From positions 4,216,001 through 4,280,000 of the forward strand of contig NZ_CP094516.1 in NCBI RefSeq assembly GCF_029909975.1: DNA of 64,000 bases, given 5' to 3'. The DNA is from Bradyrhizobium sp. ISRA430 (GTDB lineage: Bacteria; Pseudomonadota; Alphaproteobacteria; Rhizobiales; Xanthobacteraceae). Of this stretch, positions 33,322-42,014 are shown piece by piece. How positions within the stretch are numbered: the stretch's first letter is position 1; each line of letters begins with the position of its first letter. Under the pieces are notes generated by a model. That model worked only from the letters and a program-made list of their open reading frames with translations, did no database searches and was not told the origin of the DNA. Made by a program: the position numbers and the translations under genes.

Positions 33322-33489
33322 CTACTTTTTCTGCCTTTCAAACTTTTCGATTGTCTCAGCGAGACGGGCCAGTTGGTCGTAATGCTTTGCGACTTTGCGG
33401 AGCGTGTCTCTGGTCTGATTGTTCACGCAATTCTCCGCTTTGGAGCGGAACTGCTCGGCTCGTTTCCGCCAGTATTGCGGCGGGTACAT
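33322..33489 (-). CDS. Small helical protein, 55 aa
   Basis: MYPPQYWRKRAEQFRSKAEN, CVNNQTRDTLRKVAKHYDQL and ARLAETIEKFERQKK. The pattern (WRxRAExxRxxAE...RxxLxxVAxxYDxLAxxAE) is that of a frequent short rhizobial family also represented by the broken gene at 18999. Function unknown. Confidence 0.65.
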   Translation of the reverse strand: MYPPQYWRKRAEQFRSKAENCVNNQTRDTLRKVAKHYDQLARLAETIEKFERQKK

Positions 33490-33598
33490 ACGCTCAATTC
33501 CCCATTGCCGCCCTCACTGTGCCGAGTTCCCTTTGCGCCTAACATTAGGTCAGCAATACGGCTGCCAGTGATTCGGTTCCTTTTGGGTGTCCTCTAAT

Positions 33599-33690
33599 CG
33601 GACCACACCATAGGTGGTCTGATAAATCAGATTGACAATTCAAAACAGACCAATCGCAATCAGACCATTCAAATCGGACTGATGGGGTTC
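33599..33690 (+). promoter_or_regulatory. Repeat array upstream of recombinase (res-like site)
   Basis: The 90 bases before the intact recombinase hold an inverted repeat, GACCACACC-ATAG-GTGGTC, and then AATCAGATTG, AACAGACCAATCG, AATCAGACCATTC and AATCGGACTGA. A roughly 6-base CAGACC/GGTCTG core is repeated five times at intervals near 20 bases. This fits binding sites of the recombinase and an autoregulated promoter. Confidence 0.5.
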
Positions 33691-33693
33691 AAG

Positions 33694-34332
33694 ATGTTCG
33701 TTAGAGCCTACCTTCGCGCTTCCACGGATGAGCAGGACGCCAGCCGCGCCAAAGACCAACTCAAGGCGTTTGCGGCGGAGCGCGGTCTGTCGATTGCCTG
33801 CTGGTATGTCGAGAATGAAAGCGGTGCTTCTCTCTCCCGCCCCGAATTGTTTCGGCTGCTGGCCGATGCCTCACCTGGAGACGTTCTCTTGGTGGAACAG
33901 GTTGACCGGCTGTCGCGCCTCACCGCTGCCGACTGGGAACGGCTCAAGGCTGAAATGACTGCTCGGAAGGTGCGTGTCGTTGCCTTGGACTTGCCCACGT
34001 CATGGATGATGACCACGGGCAACGGCGATGAGTTCACCGGGCGGCTGTTCGATGCGATCAACAACATGCTCCTCGACATGCTGGCTGCTGTCGCTCGCAA
34101 GGACTATGAGGACCGCCGACGCCGTCAAGCCCAAGGACAGGCAAAGGCCAAGGCGGAAGGCAAGTACAAAGGACGCCCTGAGGATACGGAGCGCAATGCA
34201 CGTATCGCTCACTTGCTGGCGTCCGGGCAGTCATGGAATGAGGTAATGGAGATGGTGGGGTGCAGCCGCACCAGCGTGGCAAGGGCAGCTAAGAGGCTGG
34301 CCGATACGAACGCAGCGGGACGGCTGCCATGA
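33694..34332 (+). CDS. Serine recombinase (resolvase/invertase family), intact
   Basis: 212 residues from MFVRAYLRASTDEQDASRAK. The catalytic Ser lies in LRAST, followed by VEQVDRLSRLTAADWERLKA with the conserved DRLSR, a long helix and a C-terminal HTH (SWNEVMEMVGCSRTSVARAA). An ATG at 33682 in frame is also possible. The only intact one of four recombinases here, so the likely source of rearrangement in this island. Convergent with the Crp/Fnr gene. Confidence 0.92.
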   Translation: MFVRAYLRASTDEQDASRAKDQLKAFAAERGLSIACWYVENESGASLSRPELFRLLADASPGDVLLVEQVDRLSRLTAADWERLKAEMTARKVRVVALDLPTSWMMTTGNGDEFTGRLFDAINNMLLDMLAAVARKDYEDRRRRQAQGQAKAKAEGKYKGRPEDTERNARIAHLLASGQSWNEVMEMVGCSRTSVARAAKRLADTNAAGRLP

Positions 34333-34438
34333 TGCCCCTCCCATACGGCGATATTGACGGGAATGGCTATCGCCGACGCGGTTCAGGACTTCTGGAGGAG
34401 CTACGTCGCTCGCCTGACTCGCGCAGACCTCAACCGAG

Positions 34439-35140
34439 CTAACTTTGCAGGTCAAAGGCAAGCAGTTGCTTCCGGTCGAGCAGCCGGACCTCCCGTTGCG
34501 TGTTGCCAACGAAGTCGAGCGCTCCAGCCCGACGCAATCGCGCCAATGCGCGAGATACCGTTTCGAGCGTCAGACCGAGGTAGTCGGCAATGTCTCGCCG
34601 TGACATGGGGAGTGTCATGTTGCCAGCGCCGGCAAGCCGATCATCCATTTCGAGCAGAAACGCAGCAACCCTCTCGATTGCATCTTTTCGGCCCAGAAGA
34701 AGCATGTGATTTTCAGCGTGCTGGAGGCTTTTCGTGGTCATGCTGAGCAGGTTGCGGGTCACGACTGCATCGTTCTCGGCCACGGTTTCGAGGCTTTGGC
34801 GCTTGATCAGCCGAACCGTGGTTTCGACGACCGCTTCCGCCGTGAAGCGGTGCGTGCTGCCATTTTCCAGACCAAAAAAGTCGCCGACGAGGTGAAAGGC
34901 ACCAATCTGACGGCGGCCATCCGCCAGAATTTTGTAAGTTTGCACGGCACCTTTCTTGACCTGATAAACGTATTCGGCAGGTTGTTTCTCTCCGTAAATC
35001 TCATTGTGTTCCTTGTACGTAAATTCGATTAGGCTGACGAGCGGATTGGTATCGCTGGTCATGCCGATGTCCTGGAGTGAATTAGGCTGGGACGCCTGCC
35101 CCTTCGTGATGCGCAGAAACATGAGCCAACCCTTCAACAA
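34439..35140 (-). CDS. Crp/Fnr-family regulator, FixK-like
   Basis: A cyclic-nucleotide-binding-like beta barrel (EYVYQVKKGAVQTYKILADG, RRQIGAFHLVGDFFGLENGS) and a C-terminal winged helix (MSRRDIADYLGLTLETVSRA) place it with the FixK/FnrN group. The Fnr-type N-terminal cysteine cluster is absent, as in FixK. Such proteins activate microaerobic and nitrogen-fixation genes at TTGAT-N4-ATCAA boxes. The start is placed at MLKGWLMFLRITKG; MFLRITKG (35119) is possible. The upstream inverted repeat ATTGT-N8-ACAAT near 35240 could be a binding site. Confidence 0.85.
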   Translation of the reverse strand: MLKGWLMFLRITKGQASQPNSLQDIGMTSDTNPLVSLIEFTYKEHNEIYGEKQPAEYVYQVKKGAVQTYKILADGRRQIGAFHLVGDFFGLENGSTHRFTAEAVVETTVRLIKRQSLETVAENDAVVTRNLLSMTTKSLQHAENHMLLLGRKDAIERVAAFLLEMDDRLAGAGNMTLPMSRRDIADYLGLTLETVSRALARLRRAGALDFVGNTQREVRLLDRKQLLAFDLQS

Positions 35141-35383
35141 TTGAACGGTCGAACAATCGTGCGCGGAGTGACAAATTCAGTTTCTACACGGACAGGATGT
35201 AAAGAGGCACCGTAAGCACCAGCTGTCCGTAAGGACATTGTACTGAGGGACAATGCGGGCAACAGGCTTTGGCCATGCAGCTTCGCTTCTCAATACGAGC
35301 GACGGCCTGCCGGCTCAGCCGCGCGGCTGCTCGCCGAGCGGACACCGCCGCTCACATACCGACTGGATCAATTCACCGGGCAT

Positions 35384-35802
35384 TCAAGGAATTGTCGGCT
35401 TGTTGAGCAGTGTTGAGACAGCGGTGACGGCTTGCGTTGGGGCGAATGGCTTCTTGAGCAGAACGCTTTCTGGCACCCTTGTGATCTCCATTCGTGGGCA
35501 GCAGCGCCCATCATGCAAACGACGGCAAGCGCGGGAAGCATCTGCCTCGCTCGCTTCGCAAGCTCCCAACCAGTCATGCGGCCGTGCAAATCGATGTCGG
35601 TAACGAGCGCTTTGTAGTCGCCACCTCCGTCGAGCAGCGTCAGCCCTTCCTCGGCGCTTGAGACAACCGCTGTTGCAAAGCCACCCTCCTTGAGAGCGTC
35701 CTCGATCGTTTCCTGTATTAGGCTTTCGTCTTCCGCGACCAGCACGGTTGGCAATTCCACGACTTCACCAAACCCATTCGACTTGCCAGCCGCGCCAGCC
35801 AT
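35384..35802 (-). pseudogene. Single-domain response regulator, late frameshift
   Basis: PTVLVAEDESLIQETIEDAL is the start of a CheY-like receiver with acidic pocket EDE, followed by LVTDIDLHGRMTGWELAKRA holding the phospho-acceptor Asp. After MLPALAVVCMMGAAAHEW the frame is lost. The correct end (VPESVLLKKPFAPTQAVTAV) continues in the next frame. A stand-alone signalling receiver, broken only at the final third. Confidence 0.75.
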
Positions 35803-36092
35803 GGCCGATCGCCAGCCGCGCGGGAACCGGCTCGCCTCGTTCGCTTATCTGTTGATGCGCTTTAAACGTTTCATCGCTGCTACGTGACAACGCACGTTGC
35901 GCTTTGTCGAGCTGGATCGGAGCGGGCCAAGCGACGTGGGGCAGTGCGCGCTTGATGTCTGTTATACCCCTGACAGCGGCGCGAGAGCGGACGTTGTGGG
36001 AGGTCCGAGTCGGGCCAATTCCGGACGTTGTTGAGAAAGTGCGCCGGCTCGCGAAGAGGTGCGGGCCGGCGCACTTGGGACCTCGGCGATTG

Positions 36093-37871
36093 TTACTGGG
36101 TACGACCCTGGTTGAGGATCCTGTTCAAGGCGCCGCGAACCTGTTCGGGGTCCAAGCCCTCCTTCAGCATCTTCCTCGTCTTGAGGTCGTCCATCATACC
36201 CTCCATGACGTTCGCCGGGTTGAAGCTCGGCGGGAACGAGCGAGGCGGGAAGTCCTTAAACGTCGTCACGAACTGGAAGACTTCGTCCATCATCCCGTAA
36301 GCACCGCCGACGTGATTAAGCTGCCAATCCCAGAAGGTGTTGGACGTGATGTCCGCACGCTCAAACGGGTCCTGCATCAGGTTGAAGATTTTTTGCAATC
36401 GGAGCGTTGTGAAGGGCTCGGCCCACAGACCCATTGTGCCTTGCATGCGCTGCTCGGAGAAAACGTACTTTAGATCGTCCAGCCGCATGGCCACAAGCAA
36501 GCCGTCGTCGTCGGAGTAGAAGAACTTGTTGCGGGCGCTTTTCGTCCCGTTATTGTTCGCCGCGCCGCCGCTCACGTTCCGTAAGAATGCGGATTGATCG
36601 TAGCCGTCGAGGTGGACCTTGTAGTTCACGCCATTGGCCGTGTAGCCCGCCTTGAGCTTGTTGACGATGTCCGGCTCGCCGGCGATTGAACACAGCGTGG
36701 GAATCCAGTCGTTGTGACTCATCAGCTCGTTTGTGACGGTGCCGGGCCGGATTACGCCCGGCCATCGCACTAGACACGGCACGCGGAAGGCGCCCTCCCA
36801 GTTGGTGTTCTTCTCGCTGCGGAACCAGGTCATGGCACCGTCCGGCCAGGTGTTCATGTGCGGCCCGTTGTCGCTCGAGTAGACGACGATGGTGTTGCCT
36901 GCGACGCCCATGTCATCGAGCGCCTTGAGCAAGCTGCCCACCGTATCGTCATGCTCCTGCATGCCGTCGATGTATTCGCTGTCGCCGTGCTTGTAACGGC
37001 CGCGATGTTCGGCGCGCACGTGCGTGCGCAGATGCATGCGAGTGGAGTTGAACCAGACGAAGAACGGCTTGCCCGCCGTCTGCTGCCGCTTCATGAAATC
37101 GATGGCCGCGGCCGAGGTCTCGTCGTCGATTGTCTCCATTCGCTTCTTGGTGAGTGCGCCGGTGTCCTCGATGGTCTGCTTGCCGATCTTGCCGAAACGC
37201 GGATCGACCGTTGGGTCGTCTACCTCAGTCGCCTTGCACCTTAACACACCGCGCGGGCCGAACTTGGCGCGATAGGCGGGGTCTTTCGGGTAGTCGGGCA
37301 GTTCCGGCTCTTCCTCGGCGTTGAGGTGGTAGAGGTTGCCAAAGAACTCATCGAAGCCGTTCACGGTCGGCAGCGACGGGTTGCGATCACCGACGTGGTT
37401 CTTGCCGAACTGACCCGTGGCATAGCCGAGGTTCTTGAGCAGACCGCCAATGGAGGGATCCAGTTGACTCATGCCCATCGGTGCGCCGGGGAAGCCTACC
37501 TTGCTGAGTCCGGTTCGAATGATGTGCTGGCCGGTAAGGAACGCCGAGCGCCCCGCCGTGCATGACTGCTCGCCGTAGTAGTGCTGGAACTTGATGCCCT
37601 CGCGAGCGATGCGGTCGATATTTGGAGTCTCGTAGCCCATCAGGCCATTGGAGTATGCGCTGATGTTGGCGATGCCGATGTCGTCGCCCCAGATCACAAG
37701 GATGTTTGGCTTGCGCCCAGAAGGTGCGGGTTGCTGCGCTTGCGCCTGCGCCATCCTGACCGGCGAACTTGCGGCGAGGGCGGATGCCGCCGCCAATGTG
37801 GTGCTGCCGAGCAAAATGCTGCGCCGATTGAGGGTGGTCGGCTCGCCTCGGTCCTTTTTCTTTATCGTCAT
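36093..37871 (-). CDS. Tat-exported formylglycine-dependent sulfatase
   Basis: About 592 residues from MTIKKKDRGEPTTLNRRSIL. The twin-arginine signal (LNRRSILLGSTTLAAASALA) is followed by NILVIWGDDIGIANISAYSN with metal-binding Asp pair, and SCTAGRSAFLTGQ, the C-x-A/P-x-R sulfatase motif whose Cys is turned into formylglycine. YSSDNGPHMNTWPDG gives the second metal-site pair. It hydrolyses sulfate esters in the periplasm. The start overlaps the end of the FGE gene (ATGA), so modifier and substrate are translated together. Confidence 0.93.
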   Translation of the reverse strand: MTIKKKDRGEPTTLNRRSILLGSTTLAAASALAASSPVRMAQAQAQQPAPSGRKPNILVIWGDDIGIANISAYSNGLMGYETPNIDRIAREGIKFQHYYGEQSCTAGRSAFLTGQHIIRTGLSKVGFPGAPMGMSQLDPSIGGLLKNLGYATGQFGKNHVGDRNPSLPTVNGFDEFFGNLYHLNAEEEPELPDYPKDPAYRAKFGPRGVLRCKATEVDDPTVDPRFGKIGKQTIEDTGALTKKRMETIDDETSAAAIDFMKRQQTAGKPFFVWFNSTRMHLRTHVRAEHRGRYKHGDSEYIDGMQEHDDTVGSLLKALDDMGVAGNTIVVYSSDNGPHMNTWPDGAMTWFRSEKNTNWEGAFRVPCLVRWPGVIRPGTVTNELMSHNDWIPTLCSIAGEPDIVNKLKAGYTANGVNYKVHLDGYDQSAFLRNVSGGAANNNGTKSARNKFFYSDDDGLLVAMRLDDLKYVFSEQRMQGTMGLWAEPFTTLRLQKIFNLMQDPFERADITSNTFWDWQLNHVGGAYGMMDEVFQFVTTFKDFPPRSFPPSFNPANVMEGMMDDLKTRKMLKEGLDPEQVRGALNRILNQGRTQ

Positions 37872-38902
37872 GTTTCTCTTCCTTTTCTCACGACACATCG
37901 GAAGCCGACGTGGCTCGTTGACGTATCAACCGGCTCGGCATGGCGTGCAGCCGGGCGGTAGCGGCGGCAATAATTCGGCGCGCACAAGTGCGAGCCGCCT
38001 TTGAGCACCTTGCGCGGGATCCTGATTTTCGGTTGGTGAGGGTCGTAGCTCGCCGTCTCTGGCCCGCCGCGCGGATTTTCCGGGATGCAGCACGCCTTCG
38101 AAGCGTCGGCTTCGTGCCCGGTCGACCACCAATCGGTGGTCCATTCCCAGACATTGCCGATCATGTCGTGGACGCCATAGCCATTGGGCGGAAATGCCGT
38201 CACTGGCGAGGTGCGCTCATAGCCATCGAGGGCAAGATTTTCGTGCGGGAACATGCCTTGCCAGGTGTTCGCCAACGCCCGTCCGCCCGGGGCAAGCTCG
38301 TCGCCCCACGCGAACTCGGCCTGCTCCAGTCCGCCGCGGGCAGCAAATTCCCATTCCGCTTCCGTTGGCAATTCCTTGCCGGCCCACGTCGCGTAGGCCT
38401 GCGCGTCGCGATAGGCGACGTGGACGACCGGATGATCGTCAAGCCCGCTGATAGAGCTGCGCGGACCGTACGGACGACGCCAATTGGCGCCGAATTTGAA
38501 ACTCCACCACTGGGCCCAGTCGCGCGTGTCTACCGCATGCTTGGGTGGCGTGAACACCAGTGAGCCGGCCTTGAGCATATGGGACAGCGCGCCCGGGTAA
38601 TCGTTCGGGTCGGGCGCAATCTCGGCGAAGGTGACGTAAGCGGTGGCATTGACGAACTTGCGGAACTCGCGATTGGTCACTGGCGTGCGATCAATCCAGA
38701 AGCCGTCGACGCTGACGCGGTGAACAGGCGCTTCTTCTGGATAATGCTGATCCGAGCCCATGCGGAATGTGCCGCCGGCAATCCAGATCATGTTCGAAAG
38801 GACCGGCTCCAGGCCCGCTGCCCCGGGTCGCGTCGTCGCTATCTTACCCCTATTCATCGAACCGTCACCAAGACCGAGCGACGAGTGGTCATCATCACGC
38901 AT
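37868..38902 (-). CDS. Formylglycine-generating enzyme (SUMF1/EgtB family)
   Basis: 344 residues. MIWIAGGTFRMGSDQHYPEE opens the FGE-sulfatase domain, ELPTEAEWEFAARGGLEQAE and YGVHDMIGNVWEWTTDWW are family signatures, and GGSHLCAPNYCRRYRPAARH carries the two active-site cysteines in their normal context. It oxidises the sulfatase Cys to formylglycine with copper and oxygen. No signal peptide, as expected for modifying a Tat substrate before export. Coupled to the sulfatase gene downstream. Confidence 0.93.
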   Translation of the reverse strand: MRDDDHSSLGLGDGSMNRGKIATTRPGAAGLEPVLSNMIWIAGGTFRMGSDQHYPEEAPVHRVSVDGFWIDRTPVTNREFRKFVNATAYVTFAEIAPDPNDYPGALSHMLKAGSLVFTPPKHAVDTRDWAQWWSFKFGANWRRPYGPRSSISGLDDHPVVHVAYRDAQAYATWAGKELPTEAEWEFAARGGLEQAEFAWGDELAPGGRALANTWQGMFPHENLALDGYERTSPVTAFPPNGYGVHDMIGNVWEWTTDWWSTGHEADASKACCIPENPRGGPETASYDPHQPKIRIPRKVLKGGSHLCAPNYCRRYRPAARHAEPVDTSTSHVGFRCVVRKGRET

Positions 38903-39273
38903 TCCTCAATCATTGCGCAGCGCATGCAGCCGCTCGCCGAGGGTGTGACCCGCGGCGAGGCTTTCATTCCGAAGCTTACCTAGAGTTGCGGGCGCGCGTC
39001 TATGCCAATCCGGCAGGTTGCGTGAGGGCAGGAGGTCCGAGCACTCCTGGCAATCCTAAAGTCTGGCCTCTGATGGGTGTCGCTGTCGACTTCCGGGGTG
39101 GGTCATTCTCGACTGAGCCAGCCAGTCCTGCCCGCCATCCAATGTCCGTTTTGACCTGAAAGCGACCTAGTTGTGCACGCACGAGAAATGACTGCTGTGC
39201 CAAGAGCGGACGTCAAACAATTGCCCCGAAACAAGCGCAAGCCGCCCTGAAGGATGCAAAGGGCACTAAGCTG
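38903..39273. other. Divergent intergenic region
   Basis: Lies between the FGE gene and the metallo-hydrolase gene, which diverge. No gene is supported. Promoters for both sides must sit here, but none is clear enough to call. Confidence 0.4.
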
Positions 39274-40116
39274 GTGCTACTCGGCACCGCCGCTGGTCCA
39301 GTGCCGGGCCGCTCGCGAGAAATGACTTCACACGTGATGCTGAGCAACGGCACGGCCTATGTGCTCGATTGCGGGATGGGTGTTACCAACCAGTTTGCCC
39401 GTACTGGGATTCCCTTTCACGCGCTGAAATCGATCTTCATCACGCACCATCACCCCGATCATAACATTGAATACGGTCCGCTGCTGATCGTCGGCTGGAT
39501 ACAGGGATTGCCGCTCGACGTGCGCGCTTTTGGTCCCTCACCACTGAAGCAAATGACCGAGGATTTCATGCGCGCCTATAAGCAAACCGTCGATTTTTGG
39601 GCTGAGGATTTTCGGATAAAGCCGCTGACGTCAGTCAACGTCCAGGAGGTCTCCGCCGCTGGTCCGGTAACCCAGGATGACAACGTCAAGGTGTCGGCCA
39701 TCCTTGTGGAGCACCCGCCAGTGAAGCCAGCGCTGGGCTATCGCTTCGACTTCACGGACCGCTCGATTGCATTTTCCGGCGATACAGCACCACTCGAAGC
39801 CGTGGCGAAAATGGCGAAAGGCGCCGACGTACTGGTTCACGAAACTATGTACGTGCCAGCCGTCGAGACAGCCATAAGGGCACGGATTGCTCAGGGTTGG
39901 CCGGTGACGTTCGACGCATTCATGGCGCATATGAAGGCGGACCACACACCCTCTGAAGATGTCGGCCGCATTGCCCAGGACGCAGGTGTCAAAACACTCG
40001 TGCTATCGCACCTTACGCCGGCCAGCGACAGCATCGACGATGAGACCTGGCGTGCCCCAGTGGCGAAGTACTTCAAGGGCGAGATCATTGTCGGCAAGGA
40101 CCTGATAGTGGTGTAA
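39274..40116 (+). CDS. Metallo-beta-lactamase-fold hydrolase, N-terminus shortened
   Basis: The metal site THHHPDHNIEYG (H-x-H-x-D-H), GDTAP and VLSHLTPA fit the lactamase_B_2/RNase Z-like group. The called start is a GTG at 39274 within the first strand (LVLLGTAAGPVPGRSREMTS). In-frame sequence upstream, TIAPKQAQAALKDAKGTK, resembles the mature N-terminus of exported relatives, so a signal peptide has probably been lost. The neighbouring sulfatase and transporter suggest a role in sulfur-ester or related hydrolysis; substrate unknown. Confidence 0.75.
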   Translation: MLLGTAAGPVPGRSREMTSHVMLSNGTAYVLDCGMGVTNQFARTGIPFHALKSIFITHHHPDHNIEYGPLLIVGWIQGLPLDVRAFGPSPLKQMTEDFMRAYKQTVDFWAEDFRIKPLTSVNVQEVSAAGPVTQDDNVKVSAILVEHPPVKPALGYRFDFTDRSIAFSGDTAPLEAVAKMAKGADVLVHETMYVPAVETAIRARIAQGWPVTFDAFMAHMKADHTPSEDVGRIAQDAGVKTLVLSHLTPASDSIDDETWRAPVAKYFKGEIIVGKDLIVV

Positions 40117-40392
40117 CGCGGTGAAGGCAGCATGTCGCCTTCAGGTCAAAATGCGAAGAACTCAGCGTGAGCAAATCTAGTCGGCTATGCCCCACCAAGC
40201 TGACTTCAAGTAGGGGCATCGCCACTTCGCTGACAGGCCAAATCCGGACATTATTAGCACGACGGTTAGCGCCGTCGGCGCCGCACTACTCGTTCGGCAT
40301 GGCTATGCGATTTAGACCCTCTAGCGTCTGCTACAGCCAGCAATTGCACCCCGTTCGCGGCCGTGAGCGCGAGTTTGCGTGTGTCCTTCTTG

Positions 40393-41535
40393 CTAAGCAG
40401 CGAAGATGAAGCGCGTGCCTGTGTAGGAGCGCAGGAGCTTGTTCGGCATCTCGGTCTTCGCCATCTCGTAGAACGGCTCACCAGTGCAGTGCAGTGGAAT
40501 GACGTAGTTGATGTCGATACCCTTCAGCGTTGTGATCGTGTCGCGCACATAGTCCTCCTTGTAGGGCGCGAGGTGGAAGCCGCCGATCACCGCATGAATC
40601 TTGTTGATGCCCGAAGCTGCTTGGGCTTGTTTGATCGCGTTGATTACCCCGCGATGGCTGCAAGAGGTCAATACGATTAACCCGCGGCCTCTTAGATTGA
40701 ACGCCGTGGCGATCTCGTGCCGGAACTGGTCCGGGATGACATCCTTCGTCCGTTCGTCCTCCGGAAGCTTGTCGGCATAGCATCCAATGCCGTGGTCCAA
40801 GCCGATCTTCATGGCACTAGGGGACAGCAGCTTCTCAAAACTCGTCTGGCCGATGTGTCCTGTGGTGAAGCCGTGATCGGCGACCAGTGCCGGTCCTTCC
40901 GCATAGGTCACCGCAACATTGGCGTCCTCCAGTTCTTTGCGATCCAAGGCTCCGAAGTCGCCGCGCACCGGCGGAGCCGTCCATTCGCGGGAGCAGAATG
41001 CCTCCTCGCCGCCGATGTAAATCGGTAGCTTGGCTTTGAGTTTGCCGTTGTTTTGTTTCAGGAAGCCGGCGAGACCGCCAAAATGATCGTAGTGACCGTG
41101 GCTCAAGACAAGGGCATCAAGCGCGGCTGGATCGATGCCTACGAGATTGGCGTTGTTGACCAGCGCGTCCGATGTGAAGCCGAAATCGACCAAGACACGT
41201 CGTGTTTCGGCGCCGCGCCGCGACTCGACGTGCATCGACAGGCCGAACTCACTGATCAACGTTTTACCCGGCGGCTTGCCACCGCCGATGCCCCAGCCGA
41301 AGTGTTCAATCTCAACATCGGAAACCTTCCGGCTCGGCGCGACAGCAAATTGGTAGCTGTCGACGACCACGCGCACTGCCACACGATCGATCTCCGGAAC
41401 TTTGCCGGCGACCGATTCTGCGCGTACCGGCTTTCCGCTGCCGATCAGCGTCGCCACGACGACGCCGAATAAGGCAGCACCGCCGCCGCATACCACATCG
41501 CGTCGATGAATTGCGTTGCACTGACAAATTAACAT
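40393..41535 (-). CDS. Exported metallo-beta-lactamase-fold hydrolase
   Basis: 380 residues from MLICQCNAIHRRDVVCGGGA after AGGGAGG. A twin-arginine-like signal (HRRDVVCGGGAALFGVVVAT) leads to a metal site, LVLSHGHYDHFGGLAGFL (H-x-H-x-D-H), SHRGVINAI and AVIGGFHLAP, typical of the group annotated as dihydropterin-phosphate synthase-like MBL proteins. Periplasmic location is inferred. A perfect 18-bp palindrome lies 130 bases upstream at 41665. Confidence 0.85.
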   Translation of the reverse strand: MLICQCNAIHRRDVVCGGGAALFGVVVATLIGSGKPVRAESVAGKVPEIDRVAVRVVVDSYQFAVAPSRKVSDVEIEHFGWGIGGGKPPGKTLISEFGLSMHVESRRGAETRRVLVDFGFTSDALVNNANLVGIDPAALDALVLSHGHYDHFGGLAGFLKQNNGKLKAKLPIYIGGEEAFCSREWTAPPVRGDFGALDRKELEDANVAVTYAEGPALVADHGFTTGHIGQTSFEKLLSPSAMKIGLDHGIGCYADKLPEDERTKDVIPDQFRHEIATAFNLRGRGLIVLTSCSHRGVINAIKQAQAASGINKIHAVIGGFHLAPYKEDYVRDTITTLKGIDINYVIPLHCTGEPFYEMAKTEMPNKLLRSYTGTRFIFAA

Positions 41536-41664
41536 GATCAATCCTCCCTTTACGTGACCTTTGCTGCCGCAAGGCATCACGCGGAAAAGCACTCCAGGGC
41601 GGAGGCGTTGGGGTGCCGAACACACCAGCGTCTGGCAGCCCGCACACCGAGGATTAGACGCATC

Positions 41665-41682
41665 CTATCCCGCGCGGGATAG
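41665..41682. promoter_or_regulatory. Perfect 18-bp palindrome, possible operator
   Basis: CTATCCCGCGCGGGATAG reads the same on both strands. It sits upstream of the exported metallo-hydrolase gene and could be the site of a dimeric repressor. No regulator gene lies next to it. Confidence 0.5.
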
Positions 41683-42014
41683 CGTGGCGAGTCACATTGG
41701 CCGGTCCGGGTCAGACTCGGAATAACTAGCAATGAGCACAACAAGTCTGCTTTACCCGGCAGGCGGACAACAGCGGTTAACTCAAGGAGGTCCGTCCCGG
41801 GCCGCGCCGCTGGACGAGTTCGGATTGGTTCGCGAGCGTCGCCTCCGAACTCCTCAGACCCGCGTCACGCGGATTTTTGCCTGATCAGCGAGCGCCGGTG
41901 CGGTGTCTTCAAGGCACGACTGGGCGCAGCAGACGCGCGGGTTGCCAAAACGCCGGTTAATTGCGCCGATACAGACGGTGATCGTCCGGCGCCTCAATGG
42001 ATTGCTCTCGCTGC
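41683..42014. other. Gap with weak ORF and terminator
   Basis: A 50-codon plus-strand frame at 41732-41884 (MSTTSLLYPAGGQQRLTQGG) is unsupported by relatives. Inside it an inverted repeat, GAGTTCGGA/TCCGAACTC, and a terminator-like hairpin, CCGCG-TCA-CGCGG-ATTTTT (41860-41878), suggest a transcript end or small RNA instead. Confidence 0.35.

Noticed and set aside
35141..35260. FixK/Fnr box upstream of the Crp/Fnr gene
   Set aside because: TTGAACGGTCGAA and ATTGT-N8-ACAAT are only partial matches to TTGAT-N4-ATCAA; mentioned as possible but not called.
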